Origin: Chitinophaga horti
Lineage (GTDB): Bacteria > Bacteroidota > Bacteroidia > Chitinophagales > Chitinophagaceae
Assembly (NCBI RefSeq): GCF_022867795.2
Contig: NZ_CP107006.1
Location: 5,580,001-5,644,000, forward strand
Reading direction: 5' to 3'
Length of the DNA: 64,000 nucleotides
In this document: piece by piece, positions 52,595 through 61,076 of the stretch
Layout: each line of letters begins with the position of its first letter
Position numbering within the stretch: position 1 is the stretch's first letter
The notes under the pieces: generated by a model
Seen by the model: the letters and a program-made list of their open reading frames with translations, nothing else
What the model was told of the DNA's origin: nothing
Database searches by the model: none
Program-made: the position numbers and the translations under genes

Positions 52595-52906
52595 TTACAT
52601 CAATCCTGCCAAGGGTCCGAGCATGCCGCCGGCCACATCTTTCATTTCGGCTTCCCAGGCGCTTTCTGCGTTTTTGAGGGCGCGGTTGAGGGCAGTAATG
52701 AGCAGGTCTTCCATTTCTTCTTTTCTTTCCGGCGTACACAGCTGGTCGGCGATCACGATGCTTTTTATTTCGCGGTTGCCTGTAACGGTTACTTTTACGG
52801 CGCCGTCGCCTGCTTCACCGTCCATGGTAACACCCGCCAGGCGGTCTTTACTCTCTTTCATTTTTTGCTGCGCTTCCTGCAGCTTGCCAAAAATATTACC
52901 GAACAT
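52595..52906 (-). CDS. YbaB/EbfC family nucleoid-associated protein
   Basis: 103 residues from the ATG at 52906. It opens FGNIFGKLQEAQQKMKE, then VKVTVTGNREIKSIVIADQL and LLITALNRALKNAESAWEAEM, the normal YbaB layout of helix, beta sheet, helix. It binds DNA as a dimer and organises the nucleoid. Often next to recR/dnaX, but here alone and divergent from the oxidoreductase gene. Confidence 0.92.
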   Translation of the reverse strand: MFGNIFGKLQEAQQKMKESKDRLAGVTMDGEAGDGAVKVTVTGNREIKSIVIADQLCTPERKEEMEDLLITALNRALKNAESAWEAEMKDVAGGMLGPLAGLM

Positions 52907-52972
52907 GATTTGTGCTTTTTGCGGCAAAGATAATCGCTGTTAGCCACAGAAATGCTTATCTTACTGCCCGTT

Positions 52973-54214
52973 ATGATAGAAACACCCGTTTGTATTATAG
53001 GTGCCGGTCCAGGCGGCGCCACAGCTGCCCTGCAGCTGAATAAGCTCGGCATTTCCTGCGTTGTAGTCGATAAAGCAGTATTTCCCCGCGACAAAGTTTG
53101 CGGCGACGGGCTTAGCGGCAAGGTAATCATGCACCTGCAACGCATCGATCCAGAAATGGCGCAGCGTTTTCGTAAAACTGTATTGAAGGAAGATAGCTGG
53201 GGCGTACGATTCGTGTCGCCGGGCAGGCTGCACATCGATGTGCCGTACAAACCGAACTACAGCAAAGTAACCGACCAGCCCGCGGGCTTCGTGTGCAAAC
53301 GTATGGAGTTCGATAACTTCCTGGTGCAGGAGTTGAAGCGGGCGGATAAGCACGTGCGTTTATTCGAAGGCGTTAGTGCAGAGAAGTATAAGTTGACCGA
53401 AGACGGCTACGAAATAAGCGATGCGAAGGGCGAGTTTAAAGTGAAAGCGAAACTGCTGATCGTCGCCAACGGAGCGCATTCTACCTTTACCAAAGAAGTA
53501 GCCGGTATTAAAATGGAGCCGCAGTATTATGCCGCGGGCATTCGTGCTTACTATAAGGGCGTTACCGGTACGCAGGAAGACAGTTTTATCGAACTGCACT
53601 TTTTGAAATCGTTGCTGCCAGGCTACCTGTGGATCTTCCCACTACCAAACGGGGAAGCGAATGTGGGCATGGACATGCTGTCGGAAGATGTGCGCACGAA
53701 GAAAGTAAATCTAAAAAAGTTATTGACAGATACGATTGCCAACGATCCCATTTTCCGGGAGCGGTTTAAGAACGCGGAGATGGTTTCACCATTGGAGGGT
53801 TATGGTTTGCCGTTGGGCAGTAAGAAGCGCACCATTTCGGGCGACCGCTTTATGCTGGCCGGCGATGCAGCTTACCTGATCGATCCGTTTACAGGTGAGG
53901 GCATTGGTAATGCGATGTATTGCGGAGTGTATGCGGCCGACCAGGCGGCTACTGCCCTGCAGTCCGGCGACTTTTCGGCGGAGGGCTTAAAGGCATATGA
54001 TGAACGCGTGTACCGCGCCTTATGGCCGGAATTGCAGCTGAGCCATCGCCTGCAGAAGCTGGTGAAATATCCGCGGCTGTTCAATTTGCTGATGAAAGCT
54101 GCTACCCGTAACAAACAATTACAGGAACTGGTATCGTGCATGTTTTACGAGATGGACATCCGTAAAAAGCTCGCCCAGCCATCCTTTTACTTTAAATTAT
54201 TGCTAAACCGATGA
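52973..54214 (+). CDS. Geranylgeranyl-reductase-family FAD oxidoreductase
   Basis: 413 residues from the ATG at 52973. FAD-binding IIGAGPGGATAALQL near 7-21, the PRDKVCGDGLSGK stretch near 36-48, AGDAAYLIDPFTGEGIGNAMYCG near 292-315, and ELQLSHRLQKLVKYPRLFN near the end. Such enzymes reduce isoprenoid or other double bonds; in Bacteroidota close relatives occur in many contexts and the substrate here is not known. The stop overlaps the next start as ATGA, so the DUF2891 gene is coupled. Confidence 0.88.
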   Translation: MIETPVCIIGAGPGGATAALQLNKLGISCVVVDKAVFPRDKVCGDGLSGKVIMHLQRIDPEMAQRFRKTVLKEDSWGVRFVSPGRLHIDVPYKPNYSKVTDQPAGFVCKRMEFDNFLVQELKRADKHVRLFEGVSAEKYKLTEDGYEISDAKGEFKVKAKLLIVANGAHSTFTKEVAGIKMEPQYYAAGIRAYYKGVTGTQEDSFIELHFLKSLLPGYLWIFPLPNGEANVGMDMLSEDVRTKKVNLKKLLTDTIANDPIFRERFKNAEMVSPLEGYGLPLGSKKRTISGDRFMLAGDAAYLIDPFTGEGIGNAMYCGVYAADQAATALQSGDFSAEGLKAYDERVYRALWPELQLSHRLQKLVKYPRLFNLLMKAATRNKQLQELVSCMFYEMDIRKKLAQPSFYFKLLLNR

Positions 54215-55317
54215 AGAAAGTAACGGCGATTATTGCCGCCTTGTGCCTTTGGAATGCATTGCCCGGCCAGGCGCAAAGCCCGCTTTACACCGAAAAAGCC
54301 GGCGTACTGGCGTTAACCGAACAGGGAGCCTCCCATTTTGCCAAGCTGCCGTTAAAGTGTATGCAGCAGCCCTTCCCTTACAAAACCGGTATCGTATTTA
54401 GCGATAGCAGTCTCATTACGGCTCCGAAGGACTATCATCCTGCCTTTTATGGCTGCTTCGACTGGCATAGCAGTGTGCATGGCCATTGGATGCTGGTGCG
54501 CTTACTGAAGATGTTTCCCAATCTGCCCGAAGCGGCTACCATCCGCCAGAAGCTAAAAGAAAATCTTTCGGAAGATAACATTCAACAGGAGTTAAAATTG
54601 TTCCGCAACCGCGACAATAAAGGTTTTGAGCGTATTTACGGATGGAGCTGGCTGATGCAGCTTCAGCGCGAACTCGCCACCTGGAACGATCCGCTGGGCG
54701 TGGAGCTGAGTAAAAACGTAGCACCGCTGGCGGGTTTCTTCAGCAAATCGTACGTAGAGTTCTTAGGAAAACTGGCGTACCCGATTCGTGTGGGAGAACA
54801 TACCAACCTGGCGTTCGGCTTAACGCTCGCCTGGGATTATGCCGTGACCACGAAGGATGTGCGGCTGGAGAACGCGATCAGGAAAGCGGCGACCCAGTTT
54901 TATTTGGAAGATAAGGCCTGCCCGGTGGCGTATGAGCCCGGCGGTTACGACTTTCTTTCACCCTGCCTCGAAGAAGCCGATCTGATGTGGCGCGTCTTGG
55001 ATGCCGCTCAGTACCAGAAATGGCTGAAGACCTTCCTGCCTCAGATTTATGTTCCCGGTAAAACCTTTTTATCGGTAGGACAAGTAAAAGACCGTACAGA
55101 TGGTAAACTCGTGCACCTCGATGGGCTGAATTTAAGCCGTGCCTGGTGCCTTTACAATATTGCCCGCCACGCCGGTTCCAACGAAGCGGCCATTCGCGGG
55201 CTGGCCAAACGCCACTTAGATGCGTCGTTAGGCCAGGTAGCCAGTGGCGATTATGCCGGCGAACATTGGTTGGCGTCGTTTGCCGTGTATGCATTAACCG
55301 CCGAGGCGCAGAAATAA
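54211..55317 (+). CDS. Exported DUF2891 family protein
   Basis: 368 residues with a signal peptide ending at GQAQ (residue 22). DUF2891 strings: HPAFYGCFDWHSSVHGHWMLVRLLK near 76-100, WSWLMQLQRELATW, GEHTNLAFGLTLAWDYA near 196-212, GGYDFLSPCLEEADLMWRVL near 238-257, and HLDGLNLSRAWCLYNIA. The helical repeat looks like an (alpha/alpha)6 barrel. Function unknown. It overlaps the flavoprotein gene by 4 bp. Confidence 0.92.
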   Translation: MKKVTAIIAALCLWNALPGQAQSPLYTEKAGVLALTEQGASHFAKLPLKCMQQPFPYKTGIVFSDSSLITAPKDYHPAFYGCFDWHSSVHGHWMLVRLLKMFPNLPEAATIRQKLKENLSEDNIQQELKLFRNRDNKGFERIYGWSWLMQLQRELATWNDPLGVELSKNVAPLAGFFSKSYVEFLGKLAYPIRVGEHTNLAFGLTLAWDYAVTTKDVRLENAIRKAATQFYLEDKACPVAYEPGGYDFLSPCLEEADLMWRVLDAAQYQKWLKTFLPQIYVPGKTFLSVGQVKDRTDGKLVHLDGLNLSRAWCLYNIARHAGSNEAAIRGLAKRHLDASLGQVASGDYAGEHWLASFAVYALTAEAQK

Positions 55318-55344
55318 CGTAGAAAGGATTTTGACAGAGGAAGG

Positions 55345-55377
55345 GGCTGACCATACTATATGGTCAGCCTCTTTTTA
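55345..55377 (+). terminator. Terminator of the DUF2891 operon
   Basis: Perfect 11-bp stem GGCTGACCATA / TATGGTCAGCC with a 3-nt loop and CTTTTTA tail. Confidence 0.92.
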
Positions 55378-55457
55378 TTCGGATACGTGACGGAGAACAT
55401 CTGCGGTTTAAGCAATTCTAAAAGCCTTCATCTGGCTTTTTGCTCAGTCCCTTTTCG

Positions 55458-55490
55458 TATTTTTGATCCTCAGTCCGATAAACATCGGAC
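55458..55490 (+). promoter_or_regulatory. -7 box and downstream inverted repeat before the DUF3857 gene
   Basis: TATTTTTG (55458-55465) is a perfect TAnnTTTG. Eight bases later comes GTCCGAT-AAAC-ATCGGAC (55473-55490), a perfect 7-bp inverted repeat 12 bp before the ATG. It could be an operator or a 5' leader hairpin that affects translation. Confidence 0.55.
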
Positions 55491-55502
55491 GATCATCAGC
55501 CA

Positions 55503-58500
55503 ATGAGTCGCGTTGCCCGCATTTTACTGCTTTGGACTGTCAGCCTTTTATTAATGTTGCCGGTAATCCTGCGCGGGCAGAACATGCGCGTTTCTATTTC
55601 TTCCACACCATCCTGGCTTGTTCCTTACCAACCCGATCCTAAAAGGCAGCCTGCACTGCGCGAGGTGGATAACGGTTACTATGAAGTGTTGTTCGAAGAG
55701 CAGCATCATGTGGAGCGTAAAACGGTATACAATCATGTGGTGCGGCGTATCGTGTCGGAAGCGGGCGTGCAGAACGGGGCGGAGATATCTGTCGAATACC
55801 GCCCGGCTTACGAGCAACTTCATTTTCATACGTTGCAGCTCCGTCGTAACGGGCAGCTCATCAACCTCCTGAACCCCTCCAAGTTTAAGTTCCTGCAACA
55901 GGAAAAAGACCTGGCACAGTTCATTTACAACGGAACGGCTACGGCCCTCTTTTTCCCGGAAGATTTGCGGAAGGGCGATGAACTGGAGTACTCCTACTCC
56001 GTTATTGGCCGCAATCCCATTTTTGAGGATAAGTACTTCGACTCCTTTTACTTTTATTCGGATGAACCGATCATGAACTACTATTGCGCGCTGATCGCAA
56101 GTCCAACGCGGGAGCTGGAGTTCAGCGCGTCCGATGGTGCAGATGACCCGGTGGAAAAAAGATGGGGCGGACTGGCGTTGTACGAATGGGACCTGAAGGA
56201 TAAACTGAAGGTGACGGACTCCGACGATGAGGCGCCTTACGTGCAGGTGACAGAGTATACATCGTGGGCGCAGATTATCAACTGGGCGTTCGCTATTAAT
56301 AAAACAAGTGGTACAGGCATTCAACTGGCGGAAAAGATACGGGAGCTAAAAAGCAAAGCCAATGGTGATACGACGCGTTACCTGCTAAGTGCCATTCGTT
56401 TCGTGCAGGACGATATCCGTTACCTGGGTATTGAAATGGGCGAAAACTCGCACCGCCCTGTTGAGCCGGATCGCGTGCTTATACAGCGTTATGGTGATTG
56501 TAAGGACAAGTCACTATTGCTGGTCAACCTGATCGATGGCATGGGCGTAAAAGCTTACATGGCGTATGTCAACACCTTTCGCGGAAGCGAGGTGATCGAC
56601 TTTCTTCCGAGTCCGTTTGCATTTAACCATGCGATCGTGATGATCGACTATCATGGTAAAAACTATTGGATTGATCCGACGATTGCCTATCAACGTGGCG
56701 TGTTAGACAAACGCGGCTCGCTGCCTTACGGACGGGCGATGGTGATTAAACCAGGTGCCAAGGGTTTCATGAAAGTGGATGGCGGTAATGATGGCAACAT
56801 CGAAGCGAAAGAGAAATTCCTCTTATCCACCAAAAACGATGGCAGCACACAATTGCAGGTGCGCACTAAATACAGCGGTGGCTTTGCAGATGAGGTGCGG
56901 GCAGAGTTTGCGGAGTACAGCCTGAAGTCGCGGGAAAATAGTTTTCGCGATTATTACAACGATACCTATTGGGGCGTCTATGTGAAAGACTCTCTTTACA
57001 CAAAAGATGACGAAGAGAATAATGAATTTGAGGTGATTGAAAGCTACAAGATCATACAGGCCTGGATGTACGATACCTTGTTGAACAACGGCAGCATCAC
57101 CTTCACCTCCCATGTAAAAACCCTGGCCGACCAGGTACCGGGCGTAGGACTTACGTTGGGCACGGGCGATGTGGTGTTGAAATATCCTTACAAAGTAGAT
57201 TACGAAGTGGAGTTGCATATGCCGGTTAACTGGAGTAATGTGCCGGCACCTGTGCATCTTAAAAATCAATATTATCGTTACGATTTTACGGCGACCACCG
57301 AGGGCAATGTGATCCGTTTGCGGTATCAGTATGAAACTTTTGGTAGTGATATTCCGGCGCTGTACAAAGAGCAGTACCGTGCTGAGGCGGCAAAAATGGC
57401 CGCGTCATTAAACCTGCTGTTCACGTTTAATCCGCGGGGCTCCTTTTTTGATGGCGGTCCGGCAGGCGGATGGAACTGGTTGATGGTGGTGTTAGGCGGC
57501 CTGTTCACGATAGCGTTCACCGTGCTGGCGGTGTTATATGCCAGTCAGCATGTACACCCGTTGAAGCTGAAGGCTGCGCCGTTGCAGATAAACGGGCCGT
57601 TAGTTTTACTGGGCCTCTGGCTCGTGTTTAGTGCGTTTTATCTGCTGATGGCGTTGGTAACAACGGACAGCTTTTTCTATTGTGTTTGGCAGGAGATGGT
57701 CACGCTGGCCCCCGGCAACGCCAGCACATTATTGCAGCTCGGCCTTGTTTGCCTGGTGTTATGCCAAGTGATGGTAACCGTGTACGCGGTAATGTTGTGC
57801 GTGTTGTACTTCCGTCGCCGCGATACTTTCCCGCCAGCGTTGGTCGCTTTCCATGTTTTATTATTGATACTGTTGGTGGCCATTCGTTTTCTGCCGGATG
57901 AGTTGCGGAGGCATCAAACCCTGTCGTCCGGATTTGTGCCGGATTTGGCCATGTTGCTTTCGGCGGCCATTTGGGTGCCTTACATCTTGCTGTCTGCACG
58001 GGCGAAGGGAACGTTCGTGATGCCTCACTCGTCAGATATAGCGGTGGTGGAGGACGAGGGGCCAGTGGTAGCGGATTATTCGCCGATGAAAGAAGGCATC
58101 GTGCCCGTGAAGCCGTATGTGGAAGGGCGCGTGCGGGAGACGAGGCGAAGGGTAGAGGTAGATGCGGAGTTGATGGATGCGATGTTGCCTCTGGGGCGGC
58201 AAGTGGCGGAGGTAGGTTTTAAGGAAGATGCGGACGCCGTGAACGCGATGTTGGTTGCAAACCAACCAGCGCAGGAGAAAAGCCTTCAGGCAGATGCGAA
58301 GCCTGGGCATGTGATGCCGTATGCAAAACAACATGTAAAGGAGACAAATATCGAGGTTGGTGCGATGCCTTCGGCTAAAGAGTTGTCTGACCAATATCAA
58401 TTGCAAAAAACAGTTCGCCAGGCAGATGCAGAATCAATAAATGCAAAGCAACCTGCTGCGAAAAGCCCCGCAACACATTCCGCCTCAGACGACGTTCAAA

Positions 58501-58772
58501 GCGCCCCGGAACCAGCACAGCGTGGGGTATCACCATCACCTGGATCCGCTGCAGCCGATGTGCTAGCCACACTGCGTACCATTCAAAGCGCCCCGAAACC
58601 GGCTGCGCGCGAAGTTCAGCCAACATCACTCTCTCCAGAACCCGAACCCGAATCCGCAGCCGATAATATTCTTAAAACCATTCGCTTCCTGCATTCCCAG
58701 AAACAACAAGACGGCGGACCGCTCGACAGTCCAAACATCCTGCTGATCAACGAAAAGCCGAAGGAAGATTAG
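55503..58772 (+). CDS. DUF3857-transglutaminase-DUF2569 membrane protein with long repetitive tail
   Basis: 1089 residues with a signal peptide ending near LRGQ (residue 26). DUF3857 spans about 60-230. A transglutaminase-like core follows with Cys333 in QRYGDCKDKS, His in FNHAIVMIDYHG and Asp in YWIDPT. Residues about 650-845 hold five transmembrane segments; INGPLVLLGLWLVFSAFYLLM matches DUF2569. The last 240 residues are low-complexity, with Pro/Ala/Gln/Glu-rich sequence and a duplicated motif (SAAADVLATLRTIQS and SAADNILKTIRFLHS). It is anchored with the enzyme domain outside the cytosol; its substrate is unknown. It converges on the Dabb gene with a 4-bp overlap. Confidence 0.9.
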   Translation: MSRVARILLLWTVSLLLMLPVILRGQNMRVSISSTPSWLVPYQPDPKRQPALREVDNGYYEVLFEEQHHVERKTVYNHVVRRIVSEAGVQNGAEISVEYRPAYEQLHFHTLQLRRNGQLINLLNPSKFKFLQQEKDLAQFIYNGTATALFFPEDLRKGDELEYSYSVIGRNPIFEDKYFDSFYFYSDEPIMNYYCALIASPTRELEFSASDGADDPVEKRWGGLALYEWDLKDKLKVTDSDDEAPYVQVTEYTSWAQIINWAFAINKTSGTGIQLAEKIRELKSKANGDTTRYLLSAIRFVQDDIRYLGIEMGENSHRPVEPDRVLIQRYGDCKDKSLLLVNLIDGMGVKAYMAYVNTFRGSEVIDFLPSPFAFNHAIVMIDYHGKNYWIDPTIAYQRGVLDKRGSLPYGRAMVIKPGAKGFMKVDGGNDGNIEAKEKFLLSTKNDGSTQLQVRTKYSGGFADEVRAEFAEYSLKSRENSFRDYYNDTYWGVYVKDSLYTKDDEENNEFEVIESYKIIQAWMYDTLLNNGSITFTSHVKTLADQVPGVGLTLGTGDVVLKYPYKVDYEVELHMPVNWSNVPAPVHLKNQYYRYDFTATTEGNVIRLRYQYETFGSDIPALYKEQYRAEAAKMAASLNLLFTFNPRGSFFDGGPAGGWNWLMVVLGGLFTIAFTVLAVLYASQHVHPLKLKAAPLQINGPLVLLGLWLVFSAFYLLMALVTTDSFFYCVWQEMVTLAPGNASTLLQLGLVCLVLCQVMVTVYAVMLCVLYFRRRDTFPPALVAFHVLLLILLVAIRFLPDELRRHQTLSSGFVPDLAMLLSAAIWVPYILLSARAKGTFVMPHSSDIAVVEDEGPVVADYSPMKEGIVPVKPYVEGRVRETRRRVEVDAELMDAMLPLGRQVAEVGFKEDADAVNAMLVANQPAQEKSLQADAKPGHVMPYAKQHVKETNIEVGAMPSAKELSDQYQLQKTVRQADAESINAKQPAAKSPATHSASDDVQSAPEPAQRGVSPSPGSAAADVLATLRTIQSAPKPAAREVQPTSLSPEPEPESAADNILKTIRFLHSQKQQDGGPLDSPNILLINEKPKED

Positions 58773-59083
58773 ATGCTTACGGAATCGAAGATCACCACCT
58801 TCTCCCAATACTGGTTACACGTTTCTACAAAGTTCAGATGCACAGGGTGAACCTGGTAAATGTCATGGTCTTCCTGGCTGGCAAATACCGTGAGCAGGCA
58901 ATAACTATAGCTGCGGTCAATTACCGGGCGGTCGGTAGAAGCAGGTTTGCCCACGCTAAAGGTTTGGATCACTTCTATTTTACCCAGTTCACTTACCCCT
59001 TGTTCAAATGCTTTAACGTCTTCGGCAGACAGGCCCGCCTTCAGGTAAAAGTTCACTACATGCACGAATTTGTTGTCTGACAT
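58769..59083 (-). CDS. Dabb family (stress-responsive alpha/beta barrel) protein
   Basis: 104 residues. It opens FVHVVNFYLKAGLSAEDVKAF, then SYSYCLLTVFASQEDHDIYQVHPVHLNFV, the Dabb pattern of a ferredoxin-like alpha/beta barrel dimer. Function unknown. It starts 11 bp after the permease gene ends on the same strand, so the two may be co-transcribed. Confidence 0.88.
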   Translation of the reverse strand: MSDNKFVHVVNFYLKAGLSAEDVKAFEQGVSELGKIEVIQTFSVGKPASTDRPVIDRSYSYCLLTVFASQEDHDIYQVHPVHLNFVETCNQYWEKVVIFDSVSI

Positions 59084-59094
59084 GACTGTATCTT

Positions 59095-60288
59095 TTAATG
59101 TTGTTGAATGTATTTACGCACGTTCCACGCGTTTACGAGATAAACTAGCAGCAAAATGATTACCGTGCTGGCAATGGTCATTACGCCCGGCCAGGGAGAG
59201 ATGTACATCATTTTACCCGCGAGTACCGTAGAGGCCCACCATTGTAAAGCCGCCACCAGCAAGAAGGAGCACAATCCAATAGTGAAATACATCGGCACAA
59301 ACTGCTTCATCAGGTAACGGCGTAGCTGTTTGGGCGATGCGCCCAGCGTGATCAGCAACTGTATCTCATATTTACATGACTCCACTACTAATTGGATGAA
59401 CATGCTGAATACGAGCAGCGCGAACAACAGCAACACCAATCCGAAGAAGCCCACCGCCGATGTAATGATGTTCACAATACCGCGATAGCGGCTGAAACGC
59501 TGTTTCTCTTTATCGGTACTAAATCCATGATCGGCTAAATACTTCACGAACGCCGGGTTGGACGGATCTTTCGTCTTCACAATAATGCGCGAAGGCGCTT
59601 TTTCTTTTTCCGTTCCGTACTTCGCATTCGCCCAGCGCATGAACGATTCGGGCACGAGTATCGTGGTGATGCGGTCGGAGAAGCCAGCCACTCTGCCAGT
59701 AAATATATCGCCGTTAACACCGTTATACACATTGATGCGGATGCTCGCAATGTTCTTTACCGTTTCTTCCGAAATCTGCGGCGAGCCCTGTCCTAACGCG
59801 AAACCGAAGTTATACAGGTCAAGAAAGTTAGTTGGGAGAATGATCGGCACCTCACTGCTGCCTTCCGTCCATTTCCACGAATCCACTTTAACATCGATAA
59901 ACTCGTCGGGCATTGACTCGAAGAATAACATCGACGATACGCCTAGCGCGGGCATGTCGGCCATCACCTTGTATTGATTGGCGGTAATGGGCGCGTACGT
60001 TTGTACGAAAGGTTGCTGTTTAAGGTCGGCAAGTTCCGCAGCGGTAAACGCATTGGCCTTTTCGTTGCCGGAAGTGGCGTTGGTAATTTTTTTGTTGATT
60101 ACCAGGAAGTCCATACTTTCATTGGCATTGCGGGTGCCGTACAACAATTCGTTAAAGTCGGTATGCACCTGTGCGGCAATGAGCAGCAGCAACATAGCAA
60201 TACCAAGCCCGATGCCCGCCATCAAGAACCTTACCCGCCCTATACCGGTACGGATGATCTTTTTCAGTAAATCAAAAAACTGGCGCAT
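59095..60288 (-). CDS. ABC transporter permease, FtsX/MacB-type
   Basis: 397 residues. An N-terminal transmembrane segment (about 18-38) is followed by a periplasmic domain to about 265, then three transmembrane helices (about 270-300, 325-350 and 365-390) with the FtsX-domain string LLITLGASPKQLRRYLMKQFVP near 318-340. Substrate or mechanotransmission role unknown. The ATPase gene lies 12 bp upstream on the same strand, so the two form one operon. Confidence 0.9.
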   Translation of the reverse strand: MRQFFDLLKKIIRTGIGRVRFLMAGIGLGIAMLLLLIAAQVHTDFNELLYGTRNANESMDFLVINKKITNATSGNEKANAFTAAELADLKQQPFVQTYAPITANQYKVMADMPALGVSSMLFFESMPDEFIDVKVDSWKWTEGSSEVPIILPTNFLDLYNFGFALGQGSPQISEETVKNIASIRINVYNGVNGDIFTGRVAGFSDRITTILVPESFMRWANAKYGTEKEKAPSRIIVKTKDPSNPAFVKYLADHGFSTDKEKQRFSRYRGIVNIITSAVGFFGLVLLLFALLVFSMFIQLVVESCKYEIQLLITLGASPKQLRRYLMKQFVPMYFTIGLCSFLLVAALQWWASTVLAGKMMYISPWPGVMTIASTVIILLLVYLVNAWNVRKYIQQH

Positions 60289-60300
60289 GAAGCAATAAGG

Positions 60301-60951
60301 TTAAAGATGGTAATGGTCGTGGTAAGTAAATCGCTGGTCGTCGTCCAGGTCGGTGAGGATGAAGCCGGCTTTGCGGGCCGTACACTCTTCGGCGATCAAT
60401 TGTGCGGCGCGGGTAGCGTTGGCATCGTCGAGGTGACTAAAAGGCTCGTCCATCATCAGCCATTCGAACGGTTGCATGAGCGCGCGGATGATCGCGATGC
60501 GCTGACGTTCGCCATAGGATAGCGTTTTGGCGCTCTGCTGCAGTACATGGGTAACACCCAGTTGTGCTGCCATCTCTTTTATTTTTTCCTGCGGATGATA
60601 AGGTTTCGGTAACATCGTCCGCTTCAGTTCCACGTTTTCCCAGGCAGTTAGCTGGTCGAACAGGCGTAGGTCCTGGAACACCACGCTCACCTTGCTCTGG
60701 CGGATGCTCGCCAGTTCTTCGGCGGAATAGTCTGCCCACGGCTTGCCATTGTACAACACGGTGCCCGTATAGTCGTAACGGATGTTGTACAGGTAATGAA
60801 TTAACGTGGTTTTACCCGTTCCGGACGGCGCTTTTATCTTGATAAACCGTCCTTGCCGGAAGGTAATATCGCTATTCCACACATCTGAACGTTGCTGGAT
60901 TATTTTTTCCCTGAGCGGGATGGGTACCAGCTGTTGAAGTACGATTTCCAT
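60301..60951 (-). CDS. ABC transporter ATP-binding protein
   Basis: 216 residues. Walker A KAPSGTGKTTLIHYL near 40-52, Q-loop VVFQDLRLFDQLTAWENV near 88, signature TLSYGERQRIAI near 141, Walker B EWLMMDEPFSHLDD near 160, and a switch His in the C-terminal end is not obvious. Close to LolD/MacB-type ATPases. It pairs with the permease gene downstream (12-bp gap). Confidence 0.92.
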   Translation of the reverse strand: MEIVLQQLVPIPLREKIIQQRSDVWNSDITFRQGRFIKIKAPSGTGKTTLIHYLYNIRYDYTGTVLYNGKPWADYSAEELASIRQSKVSVVFQDLRLFDQLTAWENVELKRTMLPKPYHPQEKIKEMAAQLGVTHVLQQSAKTLSYGERQRIAIIRALMQPFEWLMMDEPFSHLDDANATRAAQLIAEECTARKAGFILTDLDDDQRFTYHDHYHL

Positions 60952-61021
60952 GATGTAAACCTGGCATTTTGCCGGGCCACTAAAGCTAATACAAATCCCG
61001 TGGCCACCAAATTCCGGGCAT

Positions 61022-61053
61022 AAAAAAAGCTGCCCGTACAGGCAGCTTTTTTT
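61022..61053 (-). terminator. Terminator of the DUF4836 gene
   Basis: Stem AAAAAAGCTGCC / GGCAGCTTTTTT with a 6-nt loop; T-runs on both strands. It lies 24 bp past the minus-strand stop. Confidence 0.9.
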
Positions 61054-61076
61054 ACAATAAGTTGATGAGTGTTGAA

